Assembly: GCA_902782955.1 (NCBI GenBank) | Contig: CACZPD010000170.1 | Coordinates: 1 to 6,008 of the forward strand | Direction: 5' to 3' | DNA: 6,008 nt | DNA from: an uncultured Erysipelotrichaceae bacterium | Lineage (GTDB): Bacteria; Bacillota_I; Bacilli_A; Erysipelotrichales; Erysipelotrichaceae | Shown here: positions 1-4,938 of the stretch, one piece after another | How positions within the stretch are numbered: the first letter of the stretch is position 1 | Layout: each line of letters begins with the position of its first letter | The notes under the pieces: generated by a model | The model's input: the letters and a program-made list of their open reading frames with translations, nothing else | The model's database searches: none | What the model was told of the DNA's origin: nothing | Program-made: the position numbers and the translations under genes

Positions 1-588
1 GACGGACATGATGTACGCGATCTGGACCTGCATTATCTCCGCAGCAATATCGGCATCGTTACGCAGGATACATATCTTTTCTCCGGTACGATCCGGGAAA
101 ATCTGCAGTATGCCAATCTGCATGCAACGATGGATGATATGATCGAAGCCTGCAAAAAAGCCAATATCCATGATTTCATTATGGCCCAGGAAAAAGGTTA
201 TCAGACCCAGGTCGGCAACCGCGGACTGAAGCTTTCAGGAGGTGAGAAGCAGAGGCTTTCCATTGCCCGGATCCTTCTGAAGGATCCCGCCGTCATGATC
301 TTTGACGAAGCGACCGCGTCATTGGATTCGATTTCTGAAAAAGCGATCCAGGATGCCATTGATCCCCTGATCACATCCCGGACGAGTATCCTGATCGCGC
401 ACAGACTGTCAACGATCCTCGCCGCGGATGAGATTCTCGTGGTGAAAGACGGGGAGATCCGTGAGAGGGGAACACATGAGGAACTGGTCGGCAGGGGAGG
501 CATTTACACGGAACTGTACAATACGCAGTTCATGCCGGCAGAAATGAAAAAGAAAACGGACCGGGAGGCACCGGTCACAGCGCAGTAA
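1..588 (+). CDS. ABC exporter, C-terminal part of nucleotide-binding domain (5' end outside window)
   Basis: The reading frame is open from base 1 and ends at TAA 586-588, giving 195 visible residues. They form the second half of an ATPase domain of the MsbA/BmrA-like exporter type. The Q-loop glutamine is at visible residue 22 (GIVTQDTYLFSGTIREN). The ABC signature LSGGE is at 78-82, Walker B with its catalytic glutamate (AVMIFDE) at 97-103, the D-loop ASLD at 106-109, and the switch histidine at 134 (LIAHRLST). Walker A and the membrane domain lie upstream, outside the window. The family uses ATP to export drugs, lipids or peptides as a homo- or heterodimer at the cytoplasmic membrane. The substrate cannot be told from this part. 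All catalytic motifs present look intact, so this could be the competent half of a heterodimer or a homodimer. The tail (KKKTDREAPVTAQ) is charged and not conserved. The gene faces the DtxR-like gene and shares its terminator hairpin. Confidence 0.95.
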   Translation, partial: DGHDVRDLDLHYLRSNIGIVTQDTYLFSGTIRENLQYANLHATMDDMIEACKKANIHDFIMAQEKGYQTQVGNRGLKLSGGEKQRLSIARILLKDPAVMIFDEATASLDSISEKAIQDAIDPLITSRTSILIAHRLSTILAADEILVVKDGEIRERGTHEELVGRGGIYTELYNTQFMPAEMKKKTDREAPVTAQ

Positions 589-595
589 GCAATCA

Positions 596-621
596 AAAGC
601 CCGCTAAGGTCAGCGGGCTTT
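596..621. terminator. Bidirectional intrinsic terminator between convergent genes
   Basis: A perfect 10-bp stem, AAAGCCCGCT (596-605) with AGCGGGCTTT (612-621), encloses a 6-base loop. Read leftwards (minus strand), the hairpin ends in a run of four Ts, suiting the DtxR-like gene. On the plus strand the T-run is only three long, so termination of the ABC gene may be weaker. The minus-strand gene's TGA (610-612) lies inside the hairpin. Confidence 0.8.
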
Positions 622-975
622 GACATATTCTTTCAGTTTTTGGAATGTTTCATCACTGAGGTCATGTTCGACCTTGCATGCGTCATCTGCGGCAGTTTCT
701 TCAGGTACGCCGATCATCAGGAAAAAATCCGTAAGCATTTTATGACGCTCATAGATCCGCTCGGCGATTTCCCTTCCCGGAGGCAGCAGCTTCAGAGATC
801 CGTCTTTTTCCATAGTGATATAGCCGTTTTCCCGCAGTTTTTTCATTGCGATGGAAACACTTGCTTTGGAATATCCTTCTTCCTGTGCAACATCGACAGA
901 ATGGACAACACCATTTCTCTCTTCCAGCATCAGGATTGCTTCCAGATAGTCTTCAGCAGATTTATATATTTTCAT
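610..975 (-). CDS. DtxR/MntR-family metal-dependent transcriptional repressor
   Basis: This 121-residue protein has the two-domain layout of MntR. An N-terminal winged helix-turn-helix spans about residues 5-65 (recognition region YSKASVSIAMKKLRENGY), followed by a metal-binding dimerisation domain (ERHKMLTDFF, KVEHDLSD). There is no C-terminal SH3/FeoA-like domain. Aligned by eye to Bacillus MntR, the metal ligands are D9, E12, H78, C100, E103 and H104. The first two are MntR-like. The Cys at the fourth position is as in DtxR/IdeR, where MntR has Glu, so Mn(II) or Fe(II) cannot be decided here. With metal bound, the family represses metal uptake genes or controls efflux. The start is supported by GGGAG at 983-987, 7 bases before the ATG. 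A near-palindrome at 992-1006 could be its own operator. No metal transporter is adjacent, so its targets are presumably elsewhere. Confidence 0.92.
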   Translation of the reverse strand: MKIYKSAEDYLEAILMLEERNGVVHSVDVAQEEGYSKASVSIAMKKLRENGYITMEKDGSLKLLPPGREIAERIYERHKMLTDFFLMIGVPEETAADDACKVEHDLSDETFQKLKEYVKAR

Positions 976-991
976 ATGAATTCTCCCGTTA

Positions 992-1006
992 TTAAAATCA
1001 TTCTAA
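992..1006 (-). promoter_or_regulatory. Possible autoregulatory operator / -10 region of the DtxR-like gene
   Basis: On the minus strand TTAGAATGATTTTAA is a 15-bp near-palindrome (6 of 7 base pairs symmetric around the central base). It covers a possible -10 TAGAAT (1000-1005) just upstream of the ribosome binding site. The TTA...TAA ends recall DtxR-family boxes. No good -35 is seen (TTCCCT at 17 bp), so both the promoter and operator calls are tentative. Confidence 0.3.
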
Positions 1007-1070
1007 ATTGAATTGGATGAAAAGGGAAGCACTTTGACCATTCATCGTGTACAATAGGAACGAGGCTGAT

Positions 1071-1625
1071 ATGAGAAAAATACTCTTATACGGGGTCGGT
1101 GAAGAGACTCTGCATGCAATCAAAATGACCGGACAGATCTGGAACATCCGGGTCATCCGCATTACAGACGGACAGCTGGCTGATACACTGGCCGGATTGT
1201 TTGAAGCGGAAACGGATTTCAGCGGCACCTGCGATGCGTTCGAAGATGAATACATGCTGATACAGGATATGTCGCGGGAGGAACTGATTGGCCTGATCAG
1301 GGCGCTGAAGAAACAGGGCGTAGAGTTTGAAGGCATCAAAGTCATGCGTACGCCGTCAAACGAGAACTGGAAACTGGAAGACCTTTTCCGGGAAACAGCC
1401 GAAGAACATCAGGTCGTAAAGAAAGTAAGACTTCTGCAGCAGATCCTGCAGTCATGCGGCACACTTGATCTCTCGCAGTATCCCGGTGAAGGAAAAGATC
1501 TGCAGGAAGCAGTCAGAAATGCCTATGCATTTCTTCAGGCAGGACAGTTTTCCCTGCAGGAAACAGAGGAACAAATTCAGACCTTGATGGAAAAACTGAA
1601 AAATACAGGCAGACTGATGCACTGA
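1071..1625 (+). CDS. DUF3783-like protein of unknown function
   Basis: This 184-residue protein is predicted to be soluble and acidic, with no signal peptide or membrane segment. It opens with a beta-alpha start (MRKILLYGVGEETLHAIK). Around residues 60-113 it shows the pattern I associate with DUF3783: a short helix (SREELIGLIRALKKQG), then IKVMRTPSNENWKLEDLFRETAEEH. In that family the TPxNxxW stretch is the most conserved part. The last 70 residues look helical and Gln/Glu rich (LQQILQS, LQETEEQIQTLMEKL) and resemble nothing I recognise. The ATG at 1071 is chosen because GGAACGAGG (1057-1065) sits 5 bases upstream; a GTG at 1047 in the same frame has no ribosome binding site. It diverges from the DtxR-like gene and probably reads on into the acetyltransferase, since no T-tailed terminator lies in the 69-base gap. 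The function is not known; the family match is from memory. Confidence 0.8.
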   Translation: MRKILLYGVGEETLHAIKMTGQIWNIRVIRITDGQLADTLAGLFEAETDFSGTCDAFEDEYMLIQDMSREELIGLIRALKKQGVEFEGIKVMRTPSNENWKLEDLFRETAEEHQVVKKVRLLQQILQSCGTLDLSQYPGEGKDLQEAVRNAYAFLQAGQFSLQETEEQIQTLMEKLKNTGRLMH

Positions 1626-1647
1626 TACGGAAATACAGGATATTAAA

Positions 1648-1695
1648 ATGAACCGCGGCAGCTGCCGCGGGAATGATGAACGGAGTTGTAAATAA
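1648..1695 (+). CDS. Possible 15-codon leader ORF overlapping the acetyltransferase start
   Basis: An ATG at 1648 follows AGGA (1637-1640) by 7 bases and opens a short frame encoding MNRGSCRGNDERSCK. Its TAA (1693-1695) shares one base with the ATG of the downstream gene (TAATG), the geometry of translational coupling. The perfect palindrome at 1653-1670 lies inside it. The downstream GGAG (1682-1685) is also inside, so a translating ribosome would cross it. This may be a real leader peptide or chance. The alternative reading, a promoter with TAAAAT as -10 at 1644-1649, would place the transcript start after this ATG and abolish the ORF. Confidence 0.3.
   Translation: MNRGSCRGNDERSCK
1653..1670. 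repeat. Perfect 18-bp GC-rich palindrome
   Basis: CCGCGGCAGCTGCCGCGG is fully self-complementary. As RNA it would fold into a 7-bp all-GC stem with an AGCU loop. No T-run follows, so it is not an intrinsic terminator. It lies between the DUF3783-like gene and the acetyltransferase, 11 bases before the latter's GGAG. It could be a protein-binding operator, since it would cover the start site of a weak possible promoter (CTGATA 1622-1627, 16-base spacer, TAAAAT 1644-1649), or an mRNA structure controlling translation or stability. Confidence 0.85.
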
Positions 1696-2513
1696 TGTCA
1701 GAACAGAAAGAAATGGTAAAAGATCCAGTCACAAAAGAATTGCTGAAAGAGGCACTGACCAGACTTGGCGTCAACAACAAGATGATCATAGAAGTGCATT
1801 CACGCCTGTCGGCATTTAACTATATGATCGGCGGCGCACGCACGATCGTGGATGTCCTGATGGAACTGACAGACAACGGCGGAACGCTGCTGATGCCGAC
1901 ACAGGTCCGCGATAACAGTGAACCGAGCGACTGGTCAGACCCGCCTGTTTCACCGGCAGTATATAAAGCGGTAAGAAGCGCGATCCCTCCGTATAACCCG
2001 GTCACGAGCGATATCCCGAATATGGGGGAAGTCGTGAAGAATTTCCGCAGCCGTGAAGGCGTTGTGATCTCCAATCATCCGTGTGTTTCCTATGCGGCAT
2101 GGGGAAGATACGCAAAACTTCTGTGCAACAGACAGTCCATTCATTTCCCGCTGTCCGAGGAATCGCCAACAGCACGCCTGTATGAAATGAAAGGGAACGT
2201 CCTTCTCCTCGGCGCTGATTTCGATACTGTAACATGCATGCATCTGGCGGAATACCGCTGCGACTGCAGACCGGTACAGATCAACGGTGTCAGTATCGAG
2301 ACAAAGGAAGGGGAAAGAAAGTGGCAGAAATACCTGGACCTGGAACTTGACAGCAGCGCATTTATGAAGGTCCGTTCGATCATGGCAAAGAAAAACATGA
2401 TCCGTGAGACCATGCTGGGAGGATGCAGAATCCAGTTCTTCTCCGCGTCAGCCGCAATCGATGAAGCGACGCGCTTTCTGGAGAAGAGTACGGTATACGA
2501 TCTGTACCGCTGA
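1695..2513 (+). CDS. AAC(3)/YokD-family aminoglycoside N-acetyltransferase-like protein
   Basis: This 272-residue protein is close to the usual length of the family. Members transfer acetyl from acetyl-CoA to the 3-amino group of 2-deoxystreptamine aminoglycosides in the cytoplasm. Family landmarks appear in order: LGVNNKMIIEVHSRLSA (24-40, conserved H35-S36), MIGGARTIVDVLMEL (44-58), GTLLMPTQ (63-70), the DNSEPSDW...DPP stretch (73-84), NMGEVVKNFR (109-118), NHPCVSYAAWG (127-137), ESPTARLYEMKGNVLLLGADFDTVTCMHLAEYR (156-188). The segment with H183, A185 and E186 near the active site is intact. GGAG (1682-1685) lies 9 bases before the ATG. Chromosomal members are common in Bacillota and many are untested or weak against drugs, so resistance is a possibility, not a conclusion. 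It is probably co-transcribed with the DUF3783-like gene, and it ends flush against the convergent sulfoxide reductase gene. Confidence 0.9.
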   Translation: MSEQKEMVKDPVTKELLKEALTRLGVNNKMIIEVHSRLSAFNYMIGGARTIVDVLMELTDNGGTLLMPTQVRDNSEPSDWSDPPVSPAVYKAVRSAIPPYNPVTSDIPNMGEVVKNFRSREGVVISNHPCVSYAAWGRYAKLLCNRQSIHFPLSEESPTARLYEMKGNVLLLGADFDTVTCMHLAEYRCDCRPVQINGVSIETKEGERKWQKYLDLELDSSAFMKVRSIMAKKNMIRETMLGGCRIQFFSASAAIDEATRFLEKSTVYDLYR

Positions 2514-2969
2514 TCAATAAGACCAATGATGCCGGAGGATTGCCTGACTGATGGAGTCGGCAGCTTCCAGCATTTCTTTTACCTCCTTGTCCGTGAAGCG
2601 GTTTTTGACGGGTGAATCAAGATCGATCATGCCGAACATCCCGCCATTGACAAGAATGGGGACACAGAGCTCACTGCGGCTGGCGGCGTCACATGCGATA
2701 TGATCAGCCACGGCAAGCACATCATCGACCTTCTGTACGCTTTTTTCCCTGTAGCAGCGTCCGCAGACACCTTTGTTAAACGGAATATGCGTACAGGCTG
2801 GCTTGCCCTGGAACGGTCCGACAACCAGTTCGCCGTTTTTGACGAAATAGAAACCTGCCCAGTTGAGATCATCGTAATTCATATTGATGCAGGCGCTGAC
2901 GTTCGCAAAGGCGGCGATCATGTCGCTTTCTTCAAGAAGACTTTTAATCTGTTCATTTATCATACTCAT
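2514..2969 (-). CDS. msrC: Free methionine-(R)-sulfoxide reductase (GAF-domain fRMsr)
   Basis: A single GAF domain of 151 residues (149 if the second Met at 2963 is used). The enzyme reduces free, not protein-bound, methionine-R-sulfoxide with thioredoxin as electron source, in the cytoplasm. Numbered from the Met at 2963, the three family cysteines are C57 (GPFQGKPAC), C67 (FNKGVCG) and C91 (HIACDAASRSEL, the expected catalytic one). Their spacing of 10 and 24 equals that of the characterised enzymes (Cys84/94/118). The substrate-binding acids E98, D114 and D116 (MIDLDSP) are at matching offsets. The frame runs open upstream to 3140, but those 57 residues have no family counterpart and a promoter lies within them, so I reject that start. 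No ribosome binding site precedes either Met. An extended -10 promoter places the transcript start at the ATG of 2969, so the mRNA is probably leaderless. It is divergent from the phosphatase gene and abuts the acetyltransferase gene at its 3' end. Confidence 0.95.
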   Translation of the reverse strand: MSMINEQIKSLLEESDMIAAFANVSACINMNYDDLNWAGFYFVKNGELVVGPFQGKPACTHIPFNKGVCGRCYREKSVQKVDDVLAVADHIACDAASRSELCVPILVNGGMFGMIDLDSPVKNRFTDKEVKEMLEAADSISQAILRHHWSY

Positions 2970-2975
2970 GCAGAA

Positions 2976-3004
2976 ATTATAACATTTCATTCTGATCAGG
3001 TCAT
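2976..3004 (-). promoter_or_regulatory. Extended -10 promoter of the msrC-like gene, predicted leaderless
   Basis: On the minus strand, TATAAT (2976-2981) is a perfect -10 preceded by TGT (TGn extension). A 17-base spacer separates it from ATGACC (2999-3004), 4 of 6 to consensus. The predicted +1 is 2969, the A of the ATG. This leaves no room for a 5' UTR or ribosome binding site. Confidence 0.75.
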
Positions 3005-3007
3005 TTG

Positions 3008-3032
3008 TATGCTTTCCTTTCGTGAAAGCATA
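3008..3032. repeat. Inverted repeat between two divergent promoters, candidate operator
   Basis: TATGCTTTC (3008-3016) is repeated in reverse complement as GAAAGCATA (3024-3032) with 7 bases between, a perfect 9-bp arm pair. It fits almost exactly between the -35 of the msrC-like gene (2999-3004) and the -35 of the phosphatase gene (3042-3047). No T-run follows on either strand. A shared regulator-binding site is the simplest reading. Confidence 0.6.
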
Positions 3033-3041
3033 AAGAGGAAC

Positions 3042-3069
3042 TTGCTTCAGAAGAGAATATGTGTAAAAT
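3042..3069 (+). promoter_or_regulatory. Probable promoter of the DUF402 phosphatase gene
   Basis: TTGCTT (3042-3047, 3 of 6 to consensus), a 16-base spacer and TAAAAT (3064-3069, 5 of 6) predict a start near 3076. That gives a leader of about 21 bases containing GGAG (3087-3090). Confidence 0.5.
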
Positions 3070-3096
3070 ATATATGCGGTAAAAACGGAGTAGCAA

Positions 3097-3660
3097 ATGG
3101 TCCCGGAAGTAGGAAAATCGGTATATGTACAAAGTTTCAAGCATGACGGCAGTCTGCATCGTACCTGGTGCAGAGCTTTTGTGATTGAAGCTGATGAAAA
3201 GCATTACGTTGCAGTCACACACCGGGCCTGGGTCATTGAAGCTGACGGCAGAAAATGGCTGACCAGGGAGCCGGCGATCTGTTTTTATTACACGGACCGG
3301 TGGTATAACGTCATTACCATGATCCGGCACAGCGGCGTTTATTATTACTGCAACCTGGCATCGCCATCCCTGTATGACGGTGAAGCGATCAAGAATATCG
3401 ACTATGATCTGGATGTAAAGCTTTATCCGGACGGCGGATACAAACTGCTGGATGAAAACGAATACGCGGATCACGCAAAAAAGATGAATTATCCGAAAGA
3501 AGTTATGGAAATCGTGGAAAAGCAGATGGATCTTCTTGTCAATGACCAGATGGCAAACTTCAAAGATCCGTTCAATCAGGAATGCATTGACCGATATTTC
3601 GAAAAATACCGCACGATGACAGCGCATCTCAAGCGCAGACATTATGACGACATATTATGA
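3097..3660 (+). CDS. DUF402 nucleoside tri-/diphosphate phosphatase (Ntdp/YgaC type)
   Basis: This 187-residue protein is close to the normal length of the YgaC/Ntdp family, which hydrolyses nucleoside tri- and diphosphates with divalent metal in the cytoplasm. The DUF402 core is plain: an N-terminal beta region (VGKSVYVQSFKHDGSLHRTW), WYNVITMIRHSGVYYYCNLASP (69-90), the acidic metal-binding stretch IDYDLDVK (101-108), PDGGYKLLDENEY (111-123), and the C-terminal helix pair with DPFNQECIDRYFEKY. The conserved aspartates D102, D104, D106 and D119 are present. GGAG (3087-3090) is 6 bases before the ATG. It is transcribed alone from the divergent region shared with the msrC-like gene and closed by a terminator overlapping its stop codon. 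The family assignment is strong; the exact physiological nucleotide is not shown by sequence. Confidence 0.92.
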   Translation: MVPEVGKSVYVQSFKHDGSLHRTWCRAFVIEADEKHYVAVTHRAWVIEADGRKWLTREPAICFYYTDRWYNVITMIRHSGVYYYCNLASPSLYDGEAIKNIDYDLDVKLYPDGGYKLLDENEYADHAKKMNYPKEVMEIVEKQMDLLVNDQMANFKDPFNQECIDRYFEKYRTMTAHLKRRHYDDIL

Positions 3661-3689
3661 AGATTTCCCGCACAGGGGAATCTTCTTTT
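3659..3689 (+). terminator. Intrinsic terminator of the phosphatase gene
   Basis: GAAGATTTCCC (3659-3669) pairs with GGGGAATCTTC (3675-3685) in an 11-bp stem with one G-U pair and a 5-base loop, followed by TTTT. The stem begins in the last two bases of the TGA stop. The rlmI-like promoter follows within about 10 bases. Confidence 0.8.
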
Positions 3690-3695
3690 CAATTA

Positions 3696-3704
3696 TGATA
3701 TGAT
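3696..3704 (+). promoter_or_regulatory. Extended -10 of the rlmI-like operon, predicted leaderless
   Basis: TGA-TATGAT: a TGn extension followed by a 5-of-6 -10 hexamer (3699-3704). Predicted +1 is 3711, one base before the ATG at 3712. An overlapping TATGAT at 3694-3699 is a second possible hexamer. No -35 is recognisable; the position falls in the preceding terminator stem. Reliance on the TGn element is therefore inferred. Confidence 0.5.
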
Positions 3705-3711
3705 ATTGCGT

Positions 3712-4926
3712 ATGAAACAGAACAGAGCATTTCCGGAAGTGACGATCACAAAGAAACAGGAAAACCGGCTGAAAAACGGTCATCCCTGGGTATATGAAGA
3801 TGAGATCCTCAATGATATTTCCGATATCCCCAACGGATCCCTTACGGATGTATTCGGCATGAAGCATAATTACCTGGGGACAGGTCTTTACAGTGCTTCC
3901 AGCAAGATCAAAGTCAGGATCCTGATGCAGAATGCAAATGAAAGCTTTGACGATGCGTATTTTGCCAGAAAAGTACGTCACGCTGTGGATTACAGGAGGG
4001 AAGTAATGGGTGAAGATTTTTCCGCCTGCCGCCTGATCCACGGTGAAAGCGACGGTCTGCCCGGCGTAACTGCGGACCGCTACGGAGATGTTGTTGTCTG
4101 CGAGATCGCCAGTTACGGTATGGAGATCAGAAAAAAGGCCATATACAATGCCCTGATGAGCATCTTTGAAGAACTCGGCGAGCCGCTGGCAGGGATCTAT
4201 GAGCGGAATGAAAGCGACCTGCGGCTGAAAGAAGGACTTCCGCAATACAAAGGATGGGCATTGGGAGAAACATCTTCCAATATCATTCATATACGTGAAA
4301 ACGGACTTCTGTTTGAAGTGGATATTGAAAACGGGCAGAAGACAGGATTCTTTCTGGACCAGAAATACAACAGGCTTTGTGTCAGAAAGATCGCGCACGG
4401 AAAAAAAGTCCTCGACTGCTGTACGCATACAGGTTCATTTGCGCTGAACGCCGCAGCCGGAGGGGCATTGTCCACGGAAGCAGTTGATATATCGGAAACA
4501 GCGCTGCGGACAGCGAAAAGAAACGCAGAACTCAACGGCCTGGAAGACAGGATCGTATTTACGCAGGCGGATGTATTCGATCTTCTGGAAAAAAAGATCG
4601 CCGCAAAAGAAAAATATGACCTGATCATTCTGGATCCGCCGGCTTTTACAAAAAGCAGGAAAACAGTGAGAAACGCAAAAAGCGGGTATCAGGCAATCAA
4701 TACCATGGCAGCCAGACTCCTAAAAAAAGGCGGATATCTCGCGACTTGTTCCTGCTCGCATTTCATGACAACAGAGTATTTCAGGGATATGCTGAATGAC
4801 AGCGCAAAAGAAGCAGGAGTACACTTCCGGATCGTCGAAGAACGTCATGCTTCGATGGATCATCCCGTTATGATCGGTATTCCGGAAACGGATTACCTGA
4901 AATTTTTCCTGCTGCAGGCAGTTTAA
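3712..4926 (+). CDS. rlmI: Class I SAM-dependent 23S rRNA (cytosine-5) methyltransferase, RlmI/YccW family
   Basis: This 404-residue protein is near the usual ~400 of the family. E. coli RlmI makes m5C1962 in 23S rRNA, and the same target is likely here. The N-terminal PUA-like domain covers about 8-85 (VTITKKQENRLKNGHPWVY), followed by a linker domain (RLIHGESDGLPGVTADRYGD, 107-126). The Rossmann methyltransferase starts near 195: QKTGFFLDQKYNR (209-221), SAM-binding VLDCCTHTGSFAL (233-245), acidic strand end AVDIS (257-261), QADVFDLL (285-292), IILDPPAF (305-312), and the probable catalytic cysteines in ATCSCSH (344-350). An ATG at 3700 in frame lies inside the -10 hexamer and has no ribosome binding site. 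The ATG at 3712 also lacks one but sits at the predicted transcript start, so leaderless initiation is likely. The PAP2 gene follows after 12 bases. Confidence 0.93.
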   Translation: MKQNRAFPEVTITKKQENRLKNGHPWVYEDEILNDISDIPNGSLTDVFGMKHNYLGTGLYSASSKIKVRILMQNANESFDDAYFARKVRHAVDYRREVMGEDFSACRLIHGESDGLPGVTADRYGDVVVCEIASYGMEIRKKAIYNALMSIFEELGEPLAGIYERNESDLRLKEGLPQYKGWALGETSSNIIHIRENGLLFEVDIENGQKTGFFLDQKYNRLCVRKIAHGKKVLDCCTHTGSFALNAAAGGALSTEAVDISETALRTAKRNAELNGLEDRIVFTQADVFDLLEKKIAAKEKYDLIILDPPAFTKSRKTVRNAKSGYQAINTMAARLLKKGGYLATCSCSHFMTTEYFRDMLNDSAKEAGVHFRIVEERHASMDHPVMIGIPETDYLKFFLLQAV

Positions 4927-4938
4927 AGGAGCATAGCA

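Noticed and set aside
640..1011. 123-codon open frame on the plus strand
   Set aside because: Antisense shadow of the DtxR-like gene; that gene's motifs and ribosome binding site are clear.
1034..1055. TTGACC and TACAAT as a promoter for the DUF3783-like gene
   Set aside because: The spacer is only 10 bases, too short for a sigma-70 pair; TACAAT alone lacks a TGn or -35.
1047..1070. GTG start for the DUF3783-like gene
   Set aside because: No ribosome binding site precedes it, whereas GGAACGAGG lies at the right distance before ATG 1071.
2542..2562. GCC-T-GACT / AGTC-GGC bulged stem as terminator for the acetyltransferase gene
   Set aside because: The stem is short and bulged, has no T-run, and is part of msrC coding sequence.
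2970..3140. N-terminal extension of the msrC-like frame by 57 codons
   Set aside because: It has no counterpart in the GAF fRMsr family, contains the gene's own promoter and the inverted repeat, and overlaps the divergent phosphatase start.
3001..3642. 213-codon open frame on the minus strand
   Set aside because: Antisense shadow of the DUF402 phosphatase gene with low-complexity hydrophobic content and no motif.
3655..4428. 257-codon open frame on the minus strand
   Set aside because: It is antisense to the rlmI-like gene, resembles no family, and lacks a credible start signal; it is a shadow of the coding frame.
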